A stretch of DNA of 49,228 nucleotides. It comes from Xanthomonas sp. XNM01. Its GTDB lineage: Bacteria > Pseudomonadota > Gammaproteobacteria > Xanthomonadales > Xanthomonadaceae. The notes below the pieces were generated by a model, which searched no databases, was not told where the DNA came from, and saw only the letters and a program-made list of their open reading frames with translations. The stretch spans positions 1 through 49,228 of the forward strand of contig NZ_JACVAP010000009.1 in assembly GCF_014851915.1 (NCBI RefSeq). The letters are read 5' to 3'. Each line of letters starts with the position of its first letter. Position 1 is the first letter of the stretch. Shown piece by piece: positions 1 through 7,884 of the stretch. The position numbers and the translations under genes are program-made.

Positions 1-114
1 CTGGTGAAATTAGCGTTGTGGAACCACCCGATCCCATCCCGAACTCGGAAGTGAAACGCAACTGCGCCGATGGTAGTGTGGGATTCCCATGCGAGAGTAG
101 GTCATCGCCAGGGT
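1..114 (+). rRNA. rrf: 5S ribosomal RNA
   Basis: The sequence has the conserved 5S core: the CCCGATCCCATCCCGAACTC loop region, GAAGTGAAAC, the CGCCGATGGTAGTGTGGG segment and GAGAGTAGGTCATCGCCAGG at the 3' end. The first bases (CTGGTG) pair with the last (CGCCAGG), closing helix I, so the gene is complete or lacks at most one or two 5' bases at the window edge. It is the 3'-most gene of an rRNA operon; 16S and 23S would lie off the left end. A strong terminator follows directly. Confidence 0.95.
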
Positions 115-125
115 TTTATACCCGC

Positions 126-160
126 AAACCCCCCAGCTCACGCTGGGGGGTTTGTTTTTT
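126..160 (+). terminator. Intrinsic terminator of the rRNA operon
   Basis: A perfect 12-bp stem (126-137 with 142-153) encloses a TCAC loop and is followed by GTTTTTT. This is a textbook factor-independent terminator placed 12 bases after the 5S 3' end. Confidence 0.93.
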
Positions 161-1690
161 GTGCGCTCGAAACTTGCTGGTCAGTGCTCCGCCTGCAGCC
201 AAAGACCGCGCACGTGTCATGCACGTGTCGGGACGCAGCCGATCCCGCTGGCGATGGCCCGGAATTGGCCGGGGATTGGCCGGGCAGATGGCCAGGGACC
301 GGCCGGGACAGCAGGCTGTCTCGATCACTGATGGATCGCAGAGCCTGCGGAATGCATCGGTGCGCGCTTGTCGCGATGATTGGACGCCCCCCGGCACCGC
401 GGAGAGCGGCGTGATCGGATATCGCCAGCCCGGCCGATGCGACGGCTGTTCCAAGGAGTCCTGCTGGTTGGACTGAGCAACCCCAAACTGCCGCCGGCCG
501 CCGCGGCGTTCCTGCGGCAGTCCATCGACCGGACTGCGCCTCAATGGACCCGGTACCTGATCCTGCTGCCGACCGGCTGTGCGTGTGAGTTGGTCTTGGA
601 TGCGGCTGCGAGCGTGCCACCACACTGCCGAACGGTTTCGCGTGTCAGGCGGCAGTTGCTGCGCGGATCAGCTGCTCCTTGCTGGCGGCCATGAGGAGGT
701 CTGCAGGCCGATCCTTCAGACGAGCCGTGGAGCATTCCCGCCGCGGAATCCGCCTCCGTCGGCTCGGAAATGACCAGAACAGGCGCCGACGCCTGCCTGG
801 TGGTGGAACATCACAACGATCTGATCCACAAGGCAGCGAGCGCGCGACGGCACCACAGGCCAGCTTGTGGTCCTCGGCTTCGGCGTTCTGCTGCTGCAAT
901 CACGGCTGCACTAGCGCCTCTGCAGGTGCTCTTTCTGAGTTGCAGCGATCGACCACGACCATGCTGCACATGAAAGTCCTGGGGCTTCGGCGCCCAGTGC
1001 AGCGTGTTCTCCATCGTGGCGCCGAACGGCACGTGCGACATCGTGAATGACGAAACGGCGAGCACCGCGATGATCGGGCCGCAATCAGAAGTGATCCACG
1101 ACATGCGCCACGTCGCGGACACACCCACTGGGATGCTCCTGCGGCATGACTGCGCGCAAGCCACTGCGCCGCTGCGCCATGCTCGGAACCCCAGCATGTG
1201 CGCCAAGCACTGCCTGATGGCAGATCATCAAATGAACTGATCAACAAGGGAAGCGGATGCACGATGGCACTGCAGACCTGCCGCGTGTGCTTGGTCACCG
1301 CCTCCTTGTTGCCGGGACACCGGGACCCAGCAGGCTGCTGACGCGATGATGCGCAGCATGTACCAGCGTCCGGGCCGATGTGTGCTGACGATGGCGGGGT
1401 GCCTCAGCGCGCTTCCTCTTGTGCTGGCCGCACTGGCAGCGGGTCTCGTGCGTTGCTGCTGCCCTCACCCGGCGTTGGATCTCCCTCGTTACTACGACGT
1501 TGCGTAATCACGAGCGATGCGTGCAGCCTTCAGAAGGTGCGAGGAGATTCTCTTCCAGATTTCTCTTACCACCGGCCATGACATTCGCCTGCTGGCACTC
1601 GCTGAGCGGTGCTGCGTCATCGCCCGCGCGGGTGCAGGCGCCATGCGGGGCTGTCGTGGCGATTTGATGGCTGTTCCAGGTAATTTTCCT
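161..1690. other. Gene-poor stretch downstream of the rRNA operon
   Basis: About 1.5 kb without a coding region I can support. Several frames are open for 60-170 codons, but none shows a recognisable domain, a good start with a ribosome binding site, or the third-position G/C bias of the real genes nearby. No tRNA, insertion sequence or terminal inverted repeat was recognised. It may be decayed sequence beside the rRNA operon. Confidence 0.5.
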
Positions 1691-1794
1691 CGCCCGCCCG
1701 CCCGCCCGCCCGCCCGCCCCTCACCCTCACCCTCACCGCCTGTACCGCCTGTACCGCCTGTACCGCCTGTACCGCCTGTACCGCCGGTACCGCC
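1691..1794. repeat. Three consecutive simple tandem repeats (4-, 6- and 9-mer)
   Basis: Seven copies of CGCC (1691-1718) run into nearly three copies of TCACCC (1721-1737), then five exact copies of the 9-mer CCGCCTGTA (1736-1780), one variant copy with CCGCCGGTA, and a half copy ending at 1794. On the minus strand the first part gives at least seven GGG tracts with single-base spacers, followed by GGG tracts spaced by TGA. This pattern can form G-quadruplexes. The block ends about 110 bases before the start of the lipoprotein gene at 1906. Confidence 0.9.
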
Positions 1795-1905
1795 GAAGCT
1801 GAGTGCGCGAGCTGCGTTCGTCGGCGACCCCAATGGTGTCTCCGCGCCGGGTATGGTGGCCGCTCCGATAGAATGCCCGGCCTCGTCCCCTGCAAGGAGC
1901 ATCCG

Positions 1906-2304
1906 ATGCGTTTGTCCCGTCCGATCGAGACATTCTTCCTGTGCTGCGCCGTCTTCGCGCTGGCGGCCTGTTCGCCGAAGCCGGAGTCGGCGGCGGAGGC
2001 CTTCTATCTCGCTGCGGAGAAAGGCAACGTCGAGAAGGCGAGCGCCCAGGTCTCGTTCGCCGACCTGGATGCCGGGGAGATGGAGAGGTTCAGGGAGAAG
2101 GTGCAGGTGGTCGTGGCCGAGGTGCAGGGCCTGATTGCCGCCAACGGGGGTCTGGAGCGGGTCGAGGTACTCGACTCCAAGGTCACGGCCGATGGCAGTG
2201 GTGCGCAGATCGAAGTGAAGCTGGTCTTCAACAACGGCAAGGACAGGACCGAGTCGCATCGGCTGTCCAGGCAGGACGAGGGCTGGAAGATCCGGCTGCC
2301 GTAA
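1906..2304 (+). CDS. Small lipoprotein with a DUF4878-like domain
   Basis: A 132-residue protein with a lipoprotein signal peptide: a hydrophobic stretch ending in the lipobox FALAAC, so it should be lipidated and held at a membrane facing the periplasm. The mature part runs PKPESAAEAFYLAAEKGNVEKA and then an alpha/beta domain ending in WKIRLP, which resembles the DUF4878/lumazine-binding-like fold often found in small lipoproteins. The ATG at 1906 is preferred over one at 1873 because AAGGAG lies at 1894-1899 and the signal peptide begins there. No function is known. It stands alone between the repeat block and the convergent reductase gene. Confidence 0.8.
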   Translation: MRLSRPIETFFLCCAVFALAACSPKPESAAEAFYLAAEKGNVEKASAQVSFADLDAGEMERFREKVQVVVAEVQGLIAANGGLERVEVLDSKVTADGSGAQIEVKLVFNNGKDRTESHRLSRQDEGWKIRLP

Positions 2305-2504
2305 GCGAACGCGGGCTGCGCCGCGCGACGCGTGTTGCGAGCTCGCTGGCCGGGACGCTCAGGCAGCCTGGAGCGACGCAGCGATTGAAGCGGGATCAAC
2401 GGGAACGCTTCAGGGCGTCGCAGTCGGTGATCGCCGCCCGGCCGCCGTTGCGGCTGCGCATGGTCGTGGGTCGCGCGGCCCGCAGTCGTCGCCCATAGAA
2501 GCGC

Positions 2505-3290
2505 TTACTCCTCGCCGGTATCGCCGGCGTGCTTCCAGTAACCGGTTGCGCGGATCCACTCCTTGGCCACCTGGCGCTCGTTCTCGAGGAACTGGCGCAT
2601 CGTGCGGGCGTGGCGCGACTCGCAGGCGATCCACCAGAACGTATTGCCAGCAGGTACGGGCAGCGCACGCAGCGCGGCTTCGAGGCGCGCGCCGGCTTCC
2701 GCCCCATCGCGGGGCAACCAGACGATGGTCGCGTCGGCCTTGGTGTGCAGCGTCTGGCGGTCGGCGTCGCCGGGAATCTCGATGCAGGCATGCACGCGCT
2801 GGCCGGATGGCATCTCCTCCAGCCAGCGGCCGATGGCTGGCAGTGCGGTCTCGTCGCCGAACAGCAGGTACTGGTCGAAATCTCCCGCCACCACGACCGA
2901 ACTGCGCGGCCCGCCCAGGCCGAGGCGGTCGCCAGGCTGCGCCCGTGCCGCCCATGCCGTTGCAGGACCGTCGCCATGCAGGACGAAGTCGACGACCAGC
3001 GTGCGGCTCTGCGGCGCGTAGCTGCGCGGGGTGTAGTCGCGGGCCGGCGAGCGCGGTGCGCCCTCGGCATACACCGGCGTGCCGTCCGGGCCGGTGGTCG
3101 GCATGACCAGAGTGCCGTCGGCATCGGGAAAGAACAGTTTGACGTGGTCATCCGCGGCGGCGCTGAGGAAACCTTCCAGTTCGGCGCCGCCCAGCACGAT
3201 GCGGCGCATGTGCGGTGTCAGATCGATGACCTGCTCGACCTGCAGGGTGCGGAACACCAGCGGATGGCGCTGGCGATGGATCTCATGCAT
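2505..3290 (-). CDS. Siderophore-interacting protein, NAD(P)H-dependent ferric-siderophore reductase
   Basis: A 261-residue FAD-binding reductase of the SIP/ViuB/YqjH family. It would reduce ferric siderophore in the cytoplasm and release Fe(II). The flavin-binding signature RDYTPRSY lies near residue 80 and is followed by the PGDRLGLGGPRSS loop. The C-terminal half has the NAD(P)-binding-like segment with LLFGDETALPAIGRWLEEM and FWWIACESRHARTMRQFL, both typical of the family. The start at 3290 has GGAG upstream. It is the last gene of an operon with a Fur-like and a PadR regulator. The same PadR/reductase pairing is known from E. coli yqjI-yqjH (nfeR-nfeF). Confidence 0.9.
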   Translation of the reverse strand: MHEIHRQRHPLVFRTLQVEQVIDLTPHMRRIVLGGAELEGFLSAAADDHVKLFFPDADGTLVMPTTGPDGTPVYAEGAPRSPARDYTPRSYAPQSRTLVVDFVLHGDGPATAWAARAQPGDRLGLGGPRSSVVVAGDFDQYLLFGDETALPAIGRWLEEMPSGQRVHACIEIPGDADRQTLHTKADATIVWLPRDGAEAGARLEAALRALPVPAGNTFWWIACESRHARTMRQFLENERQVAKEWIRATGYWKHAGDTGEE

Positions 3291-3310
3291 GCGGAGGCAC
3301 TCCGTGGGGA

Positions 3311-3661
3311 TCAGGCGCGGACCAGACGGCAGCCGAGTTCGGCCGCGACCGCCTGCAGCCACTCGCTGACCGGTGCCGCGTCATCGCCGGCGGCGCTGGG
3401 CACCGGGCACAGGCGCCACAGCAGGCGCCCGTCGTGGCCGACGATGGCGACCACCAGACGCCGCTGCTCGAACTCGCGCAGCATCCGGTACACGGTGCCC
3501 AGCGCGAAGGGGCGGTTGATCCGGGGCTGCAGATCCCGGTACAGCGTGATCGCATCCTGCGGCGCGTCCAGTTCCTGCAACAGCTGCAGCAGTTCGCGCC
3601 GGGTCGCGGTCATGCGCATGCCGGCCAGGCCTTCCGGCTGACGGGAGCGGGCGGCGCTCAT
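3311..3661 (-). CDS. Short Fur-like winged-helix regulator
   Basis: A 116-residue protein whose middle reads like the DNA-binding half of the Fur family: R-x-x-L-L-x-L-L, then ITLYRDLQ, then the recognition region FALGTVYRMLREFEQRRLV. Fur proteins carry the equivalent TVYRxLxxLE motif. The C-terminal part is short and lacks the usual HHDH cluster and CxxC pairs, so metal sensing, if any, would be unusual. The start overlaps the stop of the upstream padR-type gene by four bases (ATGA), indicating translational coupling, and the reductase follows 20 bases downstream. The context suggests a second iron-related control layer. A plain PadR-like helix-turn-helix protein is the main alternative. Confidence 0.78.
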   Translation of the reverse strand: MSAARSRQPEGLAGMRMTATRRELLQLLQELDAPQDAITLYRDLQPRINRPFALGTVYRMLREFEQRRLVVAIVGHDGRLLWRLCPVPSAAGDDAAPVSEWLQAVAAELGCRLVRA

Positions 3662-4182
3662 CGGCCGATCCCCGCGATCTCGGCGGCGGCACGCTGCAGC
3701 ACCTGCTCCACCTGCTGCGCCACCTCCGGCGACCAGTGCCCGTGGCGCTGGGCGATGGCGCGCTTGATCGAGGCCATGCCGTGGCGTACCGGCGACGGCA
3801 GCCCGGCCTTGACCAGCGCACGCGCGCTGGCGGCGGTGCGTGCCTGGGCTTCGGCGATCTGACCCGCATGCTCCCTGACATAGCCGCGACCGGTGTCGGT
3901 GAGCTGGTAGAGCCGGCGCACGCCGTCGTCCGCACCGCTGACCAGGCCGCCTTCCTGCAACTGCGACAGCACCGGATACATCGCGCCGGCGGACGGCAGG
4001 TACTGGCCGTGGAAGATCTCGCCGATCAGCTGGATCAGTTCGTAGCCGTGCCGCGGCTGGTTGCACAACAGGGCCAGGACGAGCAGGCGCAGGTCGCCAT
4101 GGGCGATCGCGCGCGGGCTGCGCTGACCACCGCCGGCACGCTCGGAGGAGGGGCCGCGGGCGCGGCGGGGAAGGGGCTGCAT
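3658..4182 (-). CDS. PadR-family transcriptional regulator (NfeR/YqjI-like by context)
   Basis: A 174-residue regulator. Residues about 25-105 match the PadR winged helix: LRLLVLALLCNQPRHGYELIQ, then GAMYPVLSQLQEGGLV, then RRLYQLTDTGR. A C-terminal helical segment for dimerisation follows. The arginine-rich N-terminal extension has no histidine cluster of the kind seen in E. coli YqjI. A GGGAG sequence precedes the ATG. It is the first gene of an operon with the Fur-like regulator and the ferric reductase, and it probably represses that operon from the inverted repeat at 4226-4259. Confidence 0.87.
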   Translation of the reverse strand: MQPLPRRARGPSSERAGGGQRSPRAIAHGDLRLLVLALLCNQPRHGYELIQLIGEIFHGQYLPSAGAMYPVLSQLQEGGLVSGADDGVRRLYQLTDTGRGYVREHAGQIAEAQARTAASARALVKAGLPSPVRHGMASIKRAIAQRHGHWSPEVAQQVEQVLQRAAAEIAGIGR

Positions 4183-4225
4183 CGGGGCTCTCCCGGGGAC
4201 GAAGGCGGAGCTGCCTGTGCCACAA

Positions 4226-4259
4226 CGATATAGCTAAATGGCCCTGATTCGTTATATCG
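4226..4259. promoter_or_regulatory. Inverted-repeat operator candidate of the PadR/ferric-reductase operon
   Basis: CGATATA (4226-4232) is repeated in inverted orientation as TATATCG (4253-4259), with 20 bases between. The region is AT-rich against a GC-rich background. It lies in the divergent intergenic space between the padR-type gene (start 4182) and the oxygenase gene (start 4304). PadR proteins bind such AT-rich dyads, so it could control both directions. Binding is inference. Confidence 0.6.
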
Positions 4260-4303
4260 GAAATGAAACGGTTTGTATCCGCGGCTCCTGCTAGGATCCC
4301 GCC

Positions 4304-5230
4304 ATGCCCTTGCTGCGTTCCCTGGCCGACCCGGCTTCCCGACAGATCCGACGCTGGGTGCTGGATGCCTTCCCGCGCGGGCAGAGCGGGATCGACTACG
4401 ACCAGCCGGCCGGCGATGCGGGGCTGTTCGGCCCCGACAGCGTGACCTGGCGGGTGCATGCCGAACTGCCCGCGATGCTGGCCGGCGGCCTCTGCGCCCT
4501 GATGCTGCAGACCCTGCATCCGCTGGCGCTGGCCGGGGTCTACGACCATTCCAATTTCCGTGACGACCTGGTCGGGCGCCTGCGCCGCACCACCGGTTTC
4601 GTCGCCGGCACGACGTACGCGCCGATGGGGGAGGTGGACACGCTGGTGGCGCGGGTCCGCGCCATCCATGCGCGCGTGAGCGGCCAGCTGCCGGACGGAC
4701 GCCGGTATGCCGCAGACAATCCCGACCTGCTGACCTGGGTCCATGTGACCGAGGCCTACGGCTTTCTCGAAGGCTGTCGGGCTTACTGCCGGCCGGTGCC
4801 CGACCGCGTGGCCGACCGCTACTACGACGAAGTGCGGCGCGTGGCCGAAGCGCTGGGTGCGGTGGATGTCCCTGCGTCGCAGGACCAGGTGCGGGCCTAC
4901 TTCGCGCGGGTGCAGCCGTTGCTGCGGGTGGATGCGCGTTCGCGCGAAGTGCTGGCGATCCTGTCCGCGATCCGCCTGCCCGTGCCGCTGCCGGGGATCT
5001 CGCGCGATGTCTTCCTTGGCGCCGCCGCGGCGCTGCTGCCGCCGTGGGCACGGCATCTGCTGGGCGAGGACGCTCCGCATCCGTTGCGTGCCAGGGCCGG
5101 CTCGCAGCTGGTGCGGCGGATGGCGCCGCTGTTCCGCCGCGCACTCGGCGACGGCACCGCACCGCGGGCCTGCCGTCGCATGGGCCTGTCGCCGGCGGTA
5201 CTGGCCCGGTGGCCGGAGGGTCTCGAATGA
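4304..5230 (+). CDS. DUF2236 / MpaB-type oxygenase-family protein
   Basis: A 308-residue cytoplasmic protein of the ER-bound oxygenase MpaB/DUF2236 family, whose members include haem-dependent enzymes related to latex-clearing protein. Family landmarks are the N-terminal FGPDSVTWRVHAE segment, the histidine-bearing LMLQTLHPLALAGVYDHSNF, a conserved WVHVTEAYGF block in the middle, and the helical VPLPGISRDVFLGAAAALLPPWARHLLG region near the end. The substrate is unknown. It is divergent from the PadR operon and shares the AT-rich inverted repeat, so iron-linked control is possible. Its stop overlaps the next start (ATGA at 5227-5230). Confidence 0.85.
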   Translation: MPLLRSLADPASRQIRRWVLDAFPRGQSGIDYDQPAGDAGLFGPDSVTWRVHAELPAMLAGGLCALMLQTLHPLALAGVYDHSNFRDDLVGRLRRTTGFVAGTTYAPMGEVDTLVARVRAIHARVSGQLPDGRRYAADNPDLLTWVHVTEAYGFLEGCRAYCRPVPDRVADRYYDEVRRVAEALGAVDVPASQDQVRAYFARVQPLLRVDARSREVLAILSAIRLPVPLPGISRDVFLGAAAALLPPWARHLLGEDAPHPLRARAGSQLVRRMAPLFRRALGDGTAPRACRRMGLSPAVLARWPEGLE

Positions 5231-5481
5231 CGGCGCACGCAGCGCCCCATTCACGCCCCACCGATCCACAGGCGTCGATGATGGCGCGCATGGTTACCCG
5301 AATGCCGCCATGGAAGAAGCCGGCACCGCGCAAGCGCGGGCCATCGCAGCCGCTCAGCGAGACGCAGAAGAGCGCCGCCCGCCAGCGTGCCAAGGAGAAC
5401 GGGCGCCGCTATCCGAACCTGATCGACAACATGTGGGCGGCCTCGCTGCCACGCGGCGACGAGCCGGCCGAAACGCGCTGA
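5227..5481 (+). CDS. Small basic conserved-type hypothetical protein
   Basis: An 84-residue protein starting inside the stop of the oxygenase gene (ATGA overlap), so the two are translationally coupled. The C-terminal two thirds is lysine- and arginine-rich (PPWKKPAPRKRGPSQPL, then SAARQRAKENGRRYPNLIDN) and ends MWAASLPRG. The PNLIDNM segment looks conserved in xanthomonad small proteins from memory. No domain or catalytic residues are recognised. A nucleic-acid-binding role is conceivable only from charge. Internal ATGs near residue 18 could be alternative starts. Confidence 0.68.
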   Translation: MTAHAAPHSRPTDPQASMMARMVTRMPPWKKPAPRKRGPSQPLSETQKSAARQRAKENGRRYPNLIDNMWAASLPRGDEPAETR

Positions 5482-5487
5482 GCCGGA

Positions 5488-6330
5488 TCAGCGACGGACC
5501 GCGAGCACGCCGTCCAGCGCCAGATCCGCCTTGAATCCCGCCTTTTCCAGCCGCCTGGCGACCTCGCGCGGCACATCGCGGCCGCTGGTCAGGCGGTTCG
5601 GCGCGCCGGTGTAGTGGAATAGTTTTCCGCTCTTGCGCAGCACCCGCGCCAGCTGGTCGTAGAAGGCCTGCGAGTACAGTTCGCCGGCGATGCCGAAACG
5701 CGGCGGGTCGTGCAGCAGCGCGTCGAACGCGGCATCGGGCAGGGCGGCGATCGCCTGCGAGACGTCGCCGTGCTGCAGGTGCAGCCGGCCACCGGCAGCG
5801 GCCGAATCGGGATCGGGCGACCACGGATTGAGCGTGCGCAGCCACAGCACGTCGGCGTTCTTCTCGAACGACTGGATCCGGCCGACGCCCGCCTCCAGGC
5901 AGCACGCGGCGAAGTAGCCGAGCCCGCCGCAGGTATCGAGCACCGCCTTCCCGCGTGGCTCGACCAGGGCGACCTTGCGCCGCGCATCCTCGAACGGCGA
6001 CAGCTTCGAGGTCGGCAGCATCTTGATGCCGTCGATCTCGAAGGTCGGCGCGCCCCAACCGGTCGGCACCAGCTTGATGAGCGAGCCGGCATAGCGCGAG
6101 ATCTGCGCGAACGCCTCGCCATCCCAGTAGTACAGGGTGCGGTCCTTGAGCTTGCCCGGGTACGGCCAGTGGGCTTGGCCGAGGAACCACGCGTCCGCCT
6201 CCAGCCGCACCTCGACCTCGCTGCGGCCCAGGTCCAGCGAGCCCGACCACGAGGGCGCGGCACGGTCGCGCGCGGACTGCAGCGCGTCGGCGGTCTCGCG
6301 GGTGAGCAGGGGGCCGGTGTAATGGGACAT
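5488..6330 (-). CDS. Class I SAM-dependent methyltransferase (COG2521-like)
   Basis: A 280-residue protein with a Rossmann methyltransferase core in the second half. Motif I is LDTCGGLGYFAACCLE, motif II is the acidic QSFEKNADVL strand end, and the motif IV-like site is DALLHDPPRF, similar to the DPPY/NPPY signatures of N-methyltransferases. The N-terminal half (GSLDLGRSEVEVRLEADAWF, FEIDGIKMLPTSKLSPFEDAR) resembles predicted archaeal-type methyltransferases of COG2521. The substrate is unknown; RNA, protein and small molecules are all possible. The gene converges on the small basic protein gene with only 6 bases between the stops. Confidence 0.8.
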   Translation of the reverse strand: MSHYTGPLLTRETADALQSARDRAAPSWSGSLDLGRSEVEVRLEADAWFLGQAHWPYPGKLKDRTLYYWDGEAFAQISRYAGSLIKLVPTGWGAPTFEIDGIKMLPTSKLSPFEDARRKVALVEPRGKAVLDTCGGLGYFAACCLEAGVGRIQSFEKNADVLWLRTLNPWSPDPDSAAAGGRLHLQHGDVSQAIAALPDAAFDALLHDPPRFGIAGELYSQAFYDQLARVLRKSGKLFHYTGAPNRLTSGRDVPREVARRLEKAGFKADLALDGVLAVRR

Positions 6331-6388
6331 GGGCAAGGCGGCAACGGCTGGGGCGCGCATCGTAACCCGCGCGGCATCGACGGCCGGT

Positions 6389-6783
6389 TCAACGCCGGCG
6401 CGACGGTTCGCAGGCGATGCCGTCGTCGTCGCGGTCCAGATGCGGCGCATGGCCGGGCTCGCCGCGACGCAGAGGGGCGACGCCGGCGGCGCGGGCGGCA
6501 TCGCAGTTGCGGTAGCAGGGAGCATCCGCCGCGGGCGCGCGGGCGCGCGTGCGCTCGCCGCTGCCGGCCCGGGTCCGGCCATCGCGCGGCTGCCGCCGTG
6601 GCAGTGATGGCCGCCGTTGCCCCGGTCGTGGTGGCAGCCGGCGGCATCGGTGCGGCCGGAATGTGCGTGCACGGAGGCGCTCACCGCCGCCAGCACCAGC
6701 ACCAGCAGGAGGAAGGTCGATCGCCGTGAATGGCGAAGACAGCGGCCCAGGTCAGCATCGCGTCGATGCAACGGTGCGCTCAT
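6389..6783 (-). pseudogene. Frameshifted YHYH/Excalibur calcium-binding-type exported protein
   Basis: Reading from the ATG at 6783 gives an exported N-terminus (LLLVLVLAAVSASVHA) and then HSGRTDAAGCHHDRGNGGHH, the usual N-terminal motif of Excalibur-domain proteins. After about residue 80 this frame becomes a low-complexity shadow. A different minus-strand frame then encodes a perfect Excalibur domain, APCYRNCDAARAAG through LDRDDDGIACE, ending at a TGA at 6391-6389. The two halves join by a one-base loss (or two-base gain) near 6530-6550, in a GC-repetitive stretch. Either the gene is recently broken or the assembly has an indel. The intact product would be periplasmic with a Ca-binding DxDxDG-like loop. 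Confidence 0.82.
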
Positions 6784-6886
6784 CGCTCCCCAAGGCGGCC
6801 CGGCGACCGCCGGGTATCGCATCCGGCTCGCCGCCACTGCCGCATCGGCGTAGGCTGCGCGTTTTCCCGATGATGGTGTGCCCTGG

Positions 6887-7762
6887 ATGAAGCTGCAGCT
6901 CGCGCTCGAATGGTTCCTCAACCCCGACCACCTGCCGCTGATCGCCGGCATCGAATCGGGCTGGTACCGCGAGGCCGGGCTGGATCTGGAGCTGATCGCT
7001 CCGGACGACCATTACGACGGCCTGGCCGCGACGGTCAGCGGCGAGGTCGCGTTCTCGTGCAACGAGCCGCTGCACATGATCGACGACGACCGCCCGGGCC
7101 TGAAGGCGCTGGGCTGCTTCTTCGAGACCGACGGCGGCATCGTCCTGCAGCGCGAGGCCGGCCGGCGCCTGCTGGCTGGTGGCAGCGTGCGTCTGGCCTC
7201 GCCGGTGGCGGGCGGTGTCACCGATGCGATCGCGGTCGAGATCCTGGCGCGCTGGTGCGCGCAGCAGGGCGCGGCGTTCGCGCCATCGCAGGTGACGATC
7301 GAGAGCGCCGGTTTCGAGCACCTGAAGAACATCCAGGCCGGTTACGACGGCGCCTGGCTGTGCTTCGCCAACTTCGAAGGCGTGGAGGCGCGCGAACTCG
7401 GCATCGACGTGGACTTCATCGCCACCGGCCAGGTCGGCCTGCACAACTTCTCCGCGCTGGAGCTGTTCACCGGCGAGCGCTTCCTGAGCGAACACCCGCA
7501 GGTGGTGGAGACCGTGACCGCGCTGGTCGGGCGCGGTGCGGCGCTGTGCCGCGACGATCCGGCGCTGGCTGCCGAACTCTGGTACCGCCACAGCGGCGAG
7601 CAGCGCAGCGCGCTGATGGACGCGATCATCGCCGACACCTGTCCGCGCCTGGTCGCGCCGGTGGTGCGCGACGCCGCGCGCTGGCAGGGCATGTGGGCGC
7701 AGTTCGACCAGCTCGGCCACGCACGGGTGGATGCGGCCGGCTACGCGGCGCTCTACGCCTGA
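6887..7762 (+). CDS. THI5/NMT1-like substrate-binding protein without signal peptide
   Basis: A 291-residue SsuA/THI5-like periplasmic-binding fold. It begins MKLQLALEWFLNPDHLPLIAGIESGWYREAGLDLELI, the typical first strand, ligand-side WFxNPDH motif and helix of the family. The rest has the usual bilobal pattern: GEVAFSCNEPLHM, GYDGAWLCFANFEG. There is no signal peptide or lipobox, and no permease or ATPase gene is adjacent. It may therefore act in the cytoplasm or be exported by an unseen route. The CCCFC-type cysteine cluster of yeast Thi5 is absent. A GTG at 6878 is an alternative start. Confidence 0.8.
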   Translation: MKLQLALEWFLNPDHLPLIAGIESGWYREAGLDLELIAPDDHYDGLAATVSGEVAFSCNEPLHMIDDDRPGLKALGCFFETDGGIVLQREAGRRLLAGGSVRLASPVAGGVTDAIAVEILARWCAQQGAAFAPSQVTIESAGFEHLKNIQAGYDGAWLCFANFEGVEARELGIDVDFIATGQVGLHNFSALELFTGERFLSEHPQVVETVTALVGRGAALCRDDPALAAELWYRHSGEQRSALMDAIIADTCPRLVAPVVRDAARWQGMWAQFDQLGHARVDAAGYAALYA

Positions 7763-7884
7763 CCGGACCGCGCGGCGCCGCGGCCGTGGCCGGGCAGGCG
7801 GGTGCCGGGCGCGGGCCATGCATTCCCTTGGCGCCGTCCGTCGTACCCTGAGCAGGCTGCCCGCCCCAAGGACGTTCCACGCGC

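Noticed and set aside
1492-2259. Minus-strand open frame with Gly-Gly-Thr repeats
   Set aside because: The repeats are the simple tandem DNA repeats at 1691-1794 read in translation, and the rest is antisense to the lipoprotein gene.
3311-5269. Very long minus-strand frame running from the oxygenase region into the Fur-like gene
   Set aside because: Only its last 116 codons look like protein; the upstream part is antisense to the oxygenase and out of frame with the PadR gene.
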